A stretch of DNA of 64,000 nt from Hymenobacter arizonensis (GTDB lineage Bacteria > Bacteroidota > Bacteroidia > Cytophagales > Hymenobacteraceae). The stretch is from positions 1 through 64,000 of the forward strand of contig NZ_FOXS01000004.1 in assembly GCF_900115775.1 (NCBI RefSeq). Reading direction: 5' to 3'. The notes beneath the pieces were generated by a model. That model was given only the letters and a program-made list of their open reading frames with translations, ran no database searches and was not told where the DNA came from. Made by a program: the position numbers and the translations under genes. Every line of letters starts with the position of its first letter. Position 1 is the first letter of the stretch. Shown in pieces: positions 41,557 to 48,770 of this stretch.

Positions 41557-42351
41557 TCAAAGCTGGGTCTGAATGCTGGCCGTGAGCTGCTCATAAAGCG
41601 CCTTCCAGGCCGGGTGGGCCGCCAGCGCGGCCTGATGAGCGGCCAAGGTTGGGGCATCGCGGCGGACGGCGGGCCCAGTTTGGACGGCAAACGGCGGATT
41701 AGCCAGGGCTTTGTCTACCGTTTCGCGCACCAAAGGGGCCAGCAGCGCCGCCGGGAGGTTGGCCTCGGTCAGCAGGGCATCAGCAATGCCTAACAGGTGG
41801 TTGGTGAAATTGTTGGCAAACACCGCCGCCACGTGCAGTTTGAGGCGTTGCGCCGAGCTGAGCAGGCGCACGTGCTGGCTGAGGCTGCGAGCCAAGGCAA
41901 GAAGCGTGGCTTCGGCCGCTGAATCGGTGGCTTCGATGCACAGGGGTACGGTAGACCAATCAACGGCGCGGCCGGGGCTGAACGTTTGCAGTGGATAAAA
42001 AACGCCGCCATGTACGGTGGGTTGCGAGGCGAAAACGGCCAGTGACAGGGCACCGGCCAGGTGTGCTACCAGCCCGCCGGCGGGCCAGGGGGTACTGGCC
42101 AGCAGCGAGGCTACGGCTGCATCGGGCACAGCTAACAGATATACATCGGCCAGCGGCAGGGGAGAGGCTAGCGTAGTCAGGGCCTGCGTGCCGGGCAGTT
42201 GAGCGGCCAGGGTTTTAGCGGCTGGAACGGTGCGATTCCACACAAATACCACCTGGTGGCCAGCGGCAGCCAGCGCTGGACCCAACTGGCTGGCTACGCG
42301 GCCGGCTCCCAGCAAGCCGATGCGCAAGGACGCGGGGTTACGGTTATTCAT
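41557..42351 (-). CDS. DUF2520 Rossmann-fold protein (putative NADP oxidoreductase)
   Basis: A 264-residue soluble protein. The N-terminal Rossmann segment RIGLLGAGRVASQLG carries the GxGxxA/G dinucleotide-binding turn. The middle has LLAVPDAAVASL, and the C-terminal helical domain contains HVAAVFANNFTNHLL, the DUF2520 signature. From family knowledge the members resemble ketopantoate and pyrroline-5-carboxylate reductases; the substrate is unknown. The ATG at 42351 is used. It is upstream of the ferredoxin and iscX genes and likely co-transcribed. Confidence 0.8.
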   Translation of the reverse strand: MNNRNPASLRIGLLGAGRVASQLGPALAAAGHQVVFVWNRTVPAAKTLAAQLPGTQALTTLASPLPLADVYLLAVPDAAVASLLASTPWPAGGLVAHLAGALSLAVFASQPTVHGGVFYPLQTFSPGRAVDWSTVPLCIEATDSAAEATLLALARSLSQHVRLLSSAQRLKLHVAAVFANNFTNHLLGIADALLTEANLPAALLAPLVRETVDKALANPPFAVQTGPAVRRDAPTLAAHQAALAAHPAWKALYEQLTASIQTQL

Positions 42352-42496
42352 GGCCACTAAGAACGGTGCCAGCAGCACGCCGGAAAGAGACTGAAAGACT
42401 GGTCATGGCCGGCTGGCAAGACTATGGAGCAATTTCTTGCGATAAGGATGGGCACGATGCTTTGCTGATAAAAGAAAGCGGGGCACTGCTATCATA

Positions 42497-42540
42497 CATA
42501 GAAAAGCCGCTTCAAATACCTTCGAAGCGGCTTTTCTATG
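42497..42540 (-). terminator. Intrinsic terminator of the ccm operon
   Basis: A 17-base perfect stem (42497-42513 with 42524-42540, core AAAAGCCGCTTC) around a 10-base loop. On the minus strand it lies 24 bases after the ccmF stop, and the T-rich end of the stem gives the release site. Confidence 0.85.
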
Positions 42541-42564
42541 TGGTTGGTTGCAATTTCGGTGGCG

Positions 42565-45165
42565 TTAGCTCACTGGTTGCGGGCGCACATTGCGGGCCGG
42601 GGCTGCGGTGCTGGCGGCATCGGGCGCTTCCGTGATAACACCCTTGCGGCCGCGCTGCCGCACGCTCAGGCCGAAGCCGAGGGCCATGAGCAGCGTGCCG
42701 CTCCAAAGCAGGTTGATGAAGGGCTTCTCCATGGCCTTAAGAATGACATAGTCCTTCTGGGTGGTGCTCACGCCAAAGGTGAACTTGCCGGCCACGGGGT
42801 CGATGTTGTTGAGGCTCAAGCGTACGCCGAGGTCATCTACTTCGTCGGGCACGCGGCCCACGAGGCGGTTGCGCACCACGAACACCGGGTGCACATGGTA
42901 CTGACGCTTTTCGCCGTGCACAATCATGTCGGCCTGCAGGGCGAGGTCGCCTTTCTGCAGGTTGAGGCCCGCGGTTTCGTGGGCCGGCTCAATGGCCCGG
43001 AACACGGCAAAATAGTCGTTGAGGAAGATGGTGTCACCTACGGCCAGCACGTGCTCCTTCACGTCACTCCACTGCTTTTCCTTGCGCGGGTCGAGCACCG
43101 AGCTCACGTGCGAGTAAATGTCATGGCCCCAGAACTTTTTGATGGCCGGCGAAGCCAGCAGGCCACCACCGCCCATCTCGTCGTTTACCTGAGCGCGGGG
43201 GTAGAGCACAAACTGCTCGCCTGACTCCTTATCCTTGTAGGTGATGCGGTAGTAGGTGTTCTCGGGCATGATGGCGACGGTGTCGCCGGTCTTATAGTAG
43301 GTCTTGCCCTCGGCCACGATGGGGGCCCGGGCTAGGGCCTTGTAGTCGTCGTCGGTGCGGAACAGGAACTGCTTGTCCACGTAGCCGGGCACACCGGGCA
43401 CATCGAAGTACTGACCGGTGTAGGTCAGCTCGTACTTCTGCATGGTCGTGGTTTCGTTACGCCACAGCAGCACGTTGTCGCGGTTCAGCTCTTCGTCGAA
43501 CTCGCGCGAGTAGAGCAAGCCCGACACGTTGCGGGAAATGATGTTGGAGTAGCCGGCCGAAGCCAGTACGCCCAGCAGCATCAGCGCAATGCCTAAGTGA
43601 GCCACGGCTCCGCCCGAAAGGCTGATGCCGCGCCGCAGCAGGGTGAAGATGGTGCCAAAGTTGGCCAGCACGCCAAACAAGCCCGCCAGCGTGAGCACCA
43701 CGTAGGCCGGCGAAATGCTCAAGCCATTGTAGCGCACCAGCAGCACCACCAGGGCCGTGCCCAGCAAGGTGAGCAGGACAGGGGCCGTGAGCGAGTTCAC
43801 CAGCGTGTTTTTGTCGTTGCGCTGCCACCACATGATTTGGGCCAGGCCCGAAAGCAGGGCTACAAATACGCCCATCCAGAGCTGGGCTTTGGAGTAGTGA
43901 GCAATCTGGTCGGCAGGTAGGGCCACGTTGGTTTTAATGCCAATCAGGCCCATGAAGGAATTATAAACGGGAATGCTGGTGGTGAAAAGCACCTGGAAGG
44001 CGCCCAGGCACAGCACCGTAGCCCCCACAAATACCCACAGCTCCGGGTTGTAAAGCGTCAGCTCTTTCTCCGAAATTGGAATCTCTTTCCAGCGGTACAC
44101 TAGCAGGGCAATGGCCAGCACCGAGAAGACAGCGAGGTAGATAAACAGCTGCCCGGAAAGGCCAAGGTCCGTGAAGGAGTGCACCGAGGCATTGCCCAGC
44201 ACGCCGCTCCGGGTGAGGAAGGTGGCGTAGAGAATGAGAATAAACGTGGCCACCACCAGCGCAAACGAAGTGCGCAGGCCGGTGCGGCGCTTCTGCCACA
44301 GCACCATTCCGTGCAATGAAGCCACCAGCACAAGCCACGGAATGTAAACGGCATTTTCCACCGGGTCCCAGTTCCAGTAGCCGCCGAAGTTCAGGGTTTC
44401 GTAGGCCCAGTAGGCGCCCATTACCACGCCCACGCCCAGTACGCCGCCGCCAATAAGTGTCCAGGGCAAAGCGGGCTTAACCCAGGCGGTCAGCTCACGC
44501 TTCCAAAGGCCAGCAATGGCGAAGGCAAATGGCACCAGCGTAAGGGCGAAGCCCAGGAACAGCGTGGGGGGGTGAATCACCATCCAATAGTTCTGCAGCA
44601 GGGCATTGAGGCCGGTGCCGTCTTTGGGCACGAAGTCGGGGTTCATCTTGAACACCGGCAGGTCGGTCATGAAATCGCGAAGCAAGATGAACGGCGACGA
44701 GCCAATCTTCACATCGCCCAGCACTACGCCGAGAATCATGCTCACCAAAAACAGCTGCACGCCGCTGAAAATGGCCATTACTGGCGCTTCCCACTTGCGG
44801 TTGAAACGCATAATGAAGAAGCCCAACACCACGTGCCAGAAAATCCAGAGCAGGAAGCTGCCCTCCTGGCCTTCCCAGAAGCAGGAAATCATGTATTCCA
44901 CCGGGAGGTGGTTGGAGCTGTGGCTCCAGGCGTAGTAATACTCGTAGCGGTGCGCCTGAATGATGTTGAATAGGCAGCCTACTACCGTGAGCACGGCCGC
45001 ACCGTGCACGAAAAAAGCCACGCGCGCAATGCGCAGCCAGTTGGTGTCATCATCGCCGAGCTTCCGGCCCCGCGTGGCCTGGAAGTAGCTGTAAGCGGCC
45101 ACCAGCGCCGCCGCAAACGCCACGATGACGCTCAGGTGGCCAATGTTTCCTACTAGTAAGTTCAT
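42565..45165 (-). CDS. ccmF: Cytochrome c heme lyase subunit CcmF
   Basis: An 866-residue membrane protein with about 15 helices that attaches heme to apocytochrome c. The heme-handling WWD-type motif GGYWNWDPVENAVYIPW spans 261-277. A conserved histidine lies in MVIHPPTLFLGF (H198), and others flank the motif. It is about 200 residues longer than E. coli CcmF; the extra part is a soluble periplasmic C-terminal region (from about 560), with one last helix (NLLWSGTLLMALGFGLSVRQ) near the end. It is the last gene of the ccm unit. Confidence 0.92.
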   Translation of the reverse strand: MNLLVGNIGHLSVIVAFAAALVAAYSYFQATRGRKLGDDDTNWLRIARVAFFVHGAAVLTVVGCLFNIIQAHRYEYYYAWSHSSNHLPVEYMISCFWEGQEGSFLLWIFWHVVLGFFIMRFNRKWEAPVMAIFSGVQLFLVSMILGVVLGDVKIGSSPFILLRDFMTDLPVFKMNPDFVPKDGTGLNALLQNYWMVIHPPTLFLGFALTLVPFAFAIAGLWKRELTAWVKPALPWTLIGGGVLGVGVVMGAYWAYETLNFGGYWNWDPVENAVYIPWLVLVASLHGMVLWQKRRTGLRTSFALVVATFILILYATFLTRSGVLGNASVHSFTDLGLSGQLFIYLAVFSVLAIALLVYRWKEIPISEKELTLYNPELWVFVGATVLCLGAFQVLFTTSIPVYNSFMGLIGIKTNVALPADQIAHYSKAQLWMGVFVALLSGLAQIMWWQRNDKNTLVNSLTAPVLLTLLGTALVVLLVRYNGLSISPAYVVLTLAGLFGVLANFGTIFTLLRRGISLSGGAVAHLGIALMLLGVLASAGYSNIISRNVSGLLYSREFDEELNRDNVLLWRNETTTMQKYELTYTGQYFDVPGVPGYVDKQFLFRTDDDYKALARAPIVAEGKTYYKTGDTVAIMPENTYYRITYKDKESGEQFVLYPRAQVNDEMGGGGLLASPAIKKFWGHDIYSHVSSVLDPRKEKQWSDVKEHVLAVGDTIFLNDYFAVFRAIEPAHETAGLNLQKGDLALQADMIVHGEKRQYHVHPVFVVRNRLVGRVPDEVDDLGVRLSLNNIDPVAGKFTFGVSTTQKDYVILKAMEKPFINLLWSGTLLMALGFGLSVRQRGRKGVITEAPDAASTAAPARNVRPQPVS

Positions 45166-45187
45166 ATGTACAGAATATCAGGCAAAT

Positions 45188-46351
45188 TTACCGCACCGCC
45201 GCCGGAGCTGGCAGACTTAATAACAACTGGTCGGTGAAAAAGTGACCACGCACGGGGTGACAAGTGATGGCAACGGCAATATTTTTTATGCCAGCTTGCC
45301 GCCACTTGCGTACCGGCACCTGGCCCTGCCTGCGGTTGGTGGACTCTTTGACAAGCTGTCGAGATAATAACACTTGTCCGCTCACAGGGTTGGTGATGAC
45401 GACAGAAAGGCGGGAGTTGCGGGGGTATTTGGCCAGTGGCAACTCCAGCACCTCGGCGTTGGGCAGCGCGGTGGCGCTGGGCATAGCGGCATTGGGGCCG
45501 TAGGCATACCACCATTGGCGAAGGCGGACTGGCGCCGGCCCGGCCTCGCCCTTAGCCGTCACCACCTGGTAGTCATACACGCCCGGCCCGGGGAGGGTGT
45601 CCGTCACTGCATAGTCGGTAGCCGCCTGGCCGTAGGTGTCGCGTTGCACGGGCACGAGCTGCACCTCGGTGCTGCGGTACTCATGCACTTCGCGCCGCAT
45701 AATCCGGAAAGCAGGAGTGGAAGCCAGCGAATCGGGCAGCGTCCAGCGCAGCTCAATAAGCTGGCTGGCGGTGGGCAGCACGCGGGTGGGGCTGGGTGGG
45801 AAATAACTAACCGGCATGCCCATGGCCCGCCCGCTCACTTGCAGGGTAAACTGGCAGAAGTCTTTTAGGTACCCATCCACGTTGAGGAGATAGGGCTGGC
45901 CGGCGCGCAACGAATCCAGTGTCACAAACACATCGTCCTGCGTGCCAAGCGAGGTGCAGCTGAGCACCTGATACGTGGCCGGCTGGCAGGGTTGGCCGGT
46001 GAGAACCACCAACTGCACGCCGCGCACGTCGCGGCATTTCTGGCCCCCAATGTTGATGAAATAGCGGCCCGTATTTGCTGGCCTAAACTCAAACCACTGG
46101 TCGTTATGGTACTGAATACATTTGTCCGTCAGGCGTTCATCAACGCAGCCGCGCTGCACGGTGCAGCCCGTGGTGCTGGAGGTAACAACCTCTTCCAGGC
46201 GCAGCACCCGGCGGTTTTCAATGTTGTCGTTGGCCACCTGGGCCGCGGCCATGGGCACAAGGGCCGCCAGTAAAAGCAGTTGAAAGAGCGCGCAGTGCCA
46301 GAAGCGAAATGTCGTTTCAGCGGCGGGCCCTATCAAATGCGCGGTTGTCAA
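45188..46351 (-). CDS. Exported protein of unknown function between ccmE and ccmF
   Basis: About 387 residues from a TTG start (the true start may be slightly later). A signal peptide (CALFQLLLLAALVPMAAA) precedes a cysteine-containing beta domain of about 150 residues (TGCTVQRGCVDERL, GGQKCRDVRG, DFCQFTLQV). A fibronectin-like stretch (ELRWTLPDSLASTPAFRIMR, GVYDYQVVTAKGE) and a C-terminal part follow. It has no recognised motif. It begins 3 bases after the ccmE stop and ends 22 bases before ccmF, so it is probably co-transcribed. Confidence 0.55.
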   Translation of the reverse strand: MTTAHLIGPAAETTFRFWHCALFQLLLLAALVPMAAAQVANDNIENRRVLRLEEVVTSSTTGCTVQRGCVDERLTDKCIQYHNDQWFEFRPANTGRYFINIGGQKCRDVRGVQLVVLTGQPCQPATYQVLSCTSLGTQDDVFVTLDSLRAGQPYLLNVDGYLKDFCQFTLQVSGRAMGMPVSYFPPSPTRVLPTASQLIELRWTLPDSLASTPAFRIMRREVHEYRSTEVQLVPVQRDTYGQAATDYAVTDTLPGPGVYDYQVVTAKGEAGPAPVRLRQWWYAYGPNAAMPSATALPNAEVLELPLAKYPRNSRLSVVITNPVSGQVLLSRQLVKESTNRRQGQVPVRKWRQAGIKNIAVAITCHPVRGHFFTDQLLLSLPAPAAVR

Positions 46352-46354
46352 CGA

Positions 46355-46783
46355 TTATTGCACGGAAGCAGTGGCTCCGTCCAAGTCCTTCTTCACGTAC
46401 TTACTGGGGCACTTCAGCAGGATTTTATCGGCCAGAAATACTTCGCCTTTCATTTGGCCGGTGATTACAACTTGTTCTGACGCATCGAAGTCCTGAGGCT
46501 TGGGCTCAAGATACACCACGCGCTGAGCCACTTGAAGGGTATCAATCAGCGTAAAGCTAAAATAGCTGGCGTCCTTGGTTGGGTTGTACTCCAAACCAAT
46601 CGGGCGCTTTTGCTCGTCGCGCGGCAACTTGCCCACTACGTGCACTTTAGTATTGTTGCCTTCGGCGGCCCGCAGTCGGGCTTCGCCAAAGCCGACGTAC
46701 ACGCTGGCATCGGCGGTGGTGCTAAGGATGATGGCGGCGGCCACCGCAATGATGGCCATGACGAAAAGGTGCGACTTCTTCAT
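46355..46783 (-). CDS. ccmE: Heme chaperone CcmE, CxxxY type
   Basis: A 142-residue membrane-anchored protein with one N-terminal helix (about 7-22) and an OB-fold that carries heme to CcmF. The classical heme-binding residue of CcmE is the histidine of HxxxY. Here the matching site is C125-P-S-K-Y129, a CxxxY motif. From family knowledge a cysteine version occurs in some archaea and sulfate reducers. It lies between the ccmD-like and ccmF genes. Confidence 0.82.
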   Translation of the reverse strand: MKKSHLFVMAIIAVAAAIILSTTADASVYVGFGEARLRAAEGNNTKVHVVGKLPRDEQKRPIGLEYNPTKDASYFSFTLIDTLQVAQRVVYLEPKPQDFDASEQVVITGQMKGEVFLADKILLKCPSKYVKKDLDGATASVQ

Positions 46784-46875
46784 AGGAGGAACGTAATCGA
46801 GGCGGGGTGAACAGCGCGAGGGGAATCGCTACTACTTCTAAATTACAACAGCTTGCGCAGGGGTTGGGTGCCCAA

Positions 46876-47118
46876 CTATTTTTTTATTTGTTGCTCCAGC
46901 TTACTGACCTTGCGGTCGAGAGTGATGAGGTAAAGTATCAGGCCGGCCACAATCAGCCCGACCACTGCCACCACCACGTAGATTTTGCCGTTGGCCCGGA
47001 GGGCATCGGCCATCTCGGGGTCGGCACCCGACTGGGCAAAGGCGCCCGTAGCGGAAAAGAGCAGGGGCAAGAGCAGCAGAAAGAAGCCAGCCAGGCGCTG
47101 GAAAGAACTAGTTTTCAT
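46876..47118 (-). CDS. ccmD: CcmD-like small membrane protein
   Basis: An 80-residue protein with a signal-like N-terminus (FFLLLLPLLFSATGAFA) and a second helix (YVVVAVVGLIVAGLILYLI) followed by a positively charged coiled-coil tail (DRKVSKLEQQIKK). That layout and its place between ccmC and ccmE match CcmD, which releases holo-CcmE from CcmC. Its start overlaps the ccmC stop by 11 bases. The assignment rests mainly on position. Confidence 0.7.
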   Translation of the reverse strand: MKTSSFQRLAGFFLLLLPLLFSATGAFAQSGADPEMADALRANGKIYVVVAVVGLIVAGLILYLITLDRKVSKLEQQIKK

Positions 47119-47863
47119 CGTGTTTCAATTGCAGGAAAGCAAAGCGGCTGCTAACCTGGGTGAGCCAGAAGGCAAACAAAATCCAGCCGATAACGGCGGG
47201 GTAAAACACCTTCCGCATGGTGTCGTCGAGGTCGTACTGATTGAACCCGGGGTTGCCGGTTTGGCCGGGGTGCAGCGACGGCCCGCTGAGGCGGGGCAAA
47301 ATGAATAGCAGCGGCACCACGGCCGCAAAAGCGAAGATGTTGTAAATGGCCGATACCCGGGCCCGTTGCTGCTCGTCGCGGAAGGAGCCGCGCAGCACCA
47401 GGTAGGCGCCGTAGATGAGCATGGCCACAGCTGCACCGTTCAGGCGCGGGTCGGGCGTCCACCAGGCTCCCCAGGTAAACCGAGCCCACAGGCTGCCGGT
47501 GGCTAGGCCCAGCATGCCCAGCACGATGCCCGTCTTGGCCGACTCGTGGGCCAGCACATCGAGCCGCTCCGAGGGATTGCGCAAATACCGGATGGAGTAC
47601 CACACCGACACCATGAGCACCATGAGCATGGAAAACCACATGGGCACGTGGAAAAACAGGTTGCGAATGCTCTCGTTCACAATGGGTAGGGCCGGCACGC
47701 TCACCAACACGCCCGCCACGGAAGCACCGATGAGCAAGACGGCCGTTGCCGCTTTCCAGAGCCAGCCCGAGCTGCGCTGCTCAATCAGGCGCTGGCCGCC
47801 CCACACGCCCAGCACGGTGAATAGCACTCCGAGTACACTGCCAATAATTCTTGCACTATTCAT
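47108..47863 (-). CDS. ccmC: Heme-handling protein CcmC (CcsA-type)
   Basis: A 251-residue protein with six helices. The WWD-type motif is TWGAWWTPDPRLN (about 130-142), and the conserved histidine is in FFHVPMWFS (H72). It transfers heme to CcmE. The ATG at 47863 is used; a longer frame from 47905 would overlap the ccmB end. It is second in the ccm unit. Confidence 0.92.
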   Translation of the reverse strand: MNSARIIGSVLGVLFTVLGVWGGQRLIEQRSSGWLWKAATAVLLIGASVAGVLVSVPALPIVNESIRNLFFHVPMWFSMLMVLMVSVWYSIRYLRNPSERLDVLAHESAKTGIVLGMLGLATGSLWARFTWGAWWTPDPRLNGAAVAMLIYGAYLVLRGSFRDEQQRARVSAIYNIFAFAAVVPLLFILPRLSGPSLHPGQTGNPGFNQYDLDDTMRKVFYPAVIGWILFAFWLTQVSSRFAFLQLKHDEN

Positions 47864-47892
47864 AAGAAAATCAATGCATTGGACGCGGTGCG

Positions 47893-48567
47893 CTAGCCGC
47901 GCCACAGATAAGGAAACAACACATAGGACAGCGCTCCAACCAATAGGTTCAGGGCCAGCAGCGTGAGCAGGGATTGGTCGCTTACGCTACGGTCGAGCCC
48001 GTCGAGGGCATTTTTGCTCACTTTGATGAGCAATAGCAGCATGGGCACCATCACCGGGAAGCCGAGAATGGCCATGAGGGTAGCGCCGTTGCCGCCGGCT
48101 TTGGCCGCAATGCCCGACACCAGCGTGAGCGTGGTGGCAAACCCCACGGCGCCCAGCAGCAGATTGGCCAAAAACAGCGGCGTATCCTGAATGGGATTGC
48201 CGAGGAAAACCGTGTAGAGAAACAGGCCTAGAAGCGCCACCGCTACCAGGAGCAGGGCGTTGTAGAGCATTTTGGCCAGTATAACGGCCTGGGGCCGCAC
48301 CAGCGTATAGTAGTAGAGGCGCTGGCCGGGGCTTTCCTGCATGAAGCCCTTAGCCACGGCATTGATGGCTGCAAACAACAGAATAACCCAGAACAGCGCG
48401 TTCCAGGCTGGGGCCGGGGGCTGGCCGCCCCGCAGGCTGAAGCTCAGAAAGCACACAAACACCGTGCTGCCCACGTACAACAGCAACCCACCCAGCGCCG
48501 ACTTCTGCCGCCATTCCAGGCGGAAGTCTTTGGCTAACAGAGTGGTGATTTCGCGAAGCAAGGGCAC
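47893..48567 (-). CDS. ccmB: Heme exporter subunit CcmB
   Basis: A protein of about 224 residues with six helices. The N-terminus (LAKDFRLEWRQKS) and the segment ESPGQRLYYYTLVRPQAVIL are typical of CcmB, the membrane partner of the ATPase CcmA. No ccmA is present in this window. An in-frame TTG at 48594 would give a longer protein, but that codon is part of an exact -7 box, so a GTG at 48567 or TTG at 48561 is more likely. Confidence 0.85.
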   Translation of the reverse strand: MPLLREITTLLAKDFRLEWRQKSALGGLLLYVGSTVFVCFLSFSLRGGQPPAPAWNALFWVILLFAAINAVAKGFMQESPGQRLYYYTLVRPQAVILAKMLYNALLLVAVALLGLFLYTVFLGNPIQDTPLFLANLLLGAVGFATTLTLVSGIAAKAGGNGATLMAILGFPVMVPMLLLLIKVSKNALDGLDRSVSDQSLLTLLALNLLVGALSYVLFPYLWRG

Positions 48568-48591
48568 AGGCAAGGGGGTGGTTTCGGGCCG

Positions 48592-48599
48592 CAAAGATA
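48592..48599 (-). promoter_or_regulatory. -7 box of the ccm operon
   Basis: On the minus strand TATCTTTG matches TAnnTTTG exactly. It overlaps the in-frame TTG at 48594, so that codon cannot be the start if the box is used. Transcription should begin near 48586, leaving a leader of about 19 bases before the GTG at 48567. The -33 region has only a TTTC. Confidence 0.5.
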
Positions 48600-48712
48600 C
48601 GACCGAACCCGCCTGAAACGGTGAGTGAATAAGTGATGAGCGGAGAACTCAAGCCCAGCCAGGCCGCCAGCGCCAATGCCAAGCTGAAACATGGATTGCT
48701 GCGGCAACCGCC

Positions 48713-48746
48713 AAAAAAAGCGCCACCGGATGATTCCGGTGGCGCT
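48713..48746 (-). terminator. Intrinsic terminator after the TolB-like/barrel gene
   Basis: AGCGCCACCGGA (48719-48730) pairs perfectly with 48735-48746 around a 4-base loop. On the minus strand it lies 25 bases after the stop and runs into T7. Confidence 0.88.
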
Positions 48747-48770
48747 AAGGACTTTGGGCTTAGCTTGGGC

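Noticed and set aside
42405..42564. A small plus-strand gene starting at the ATG near 42405
   Set aside because: The frame runs straight through the ccmF terminator stem and has no promoter or recognisable product.
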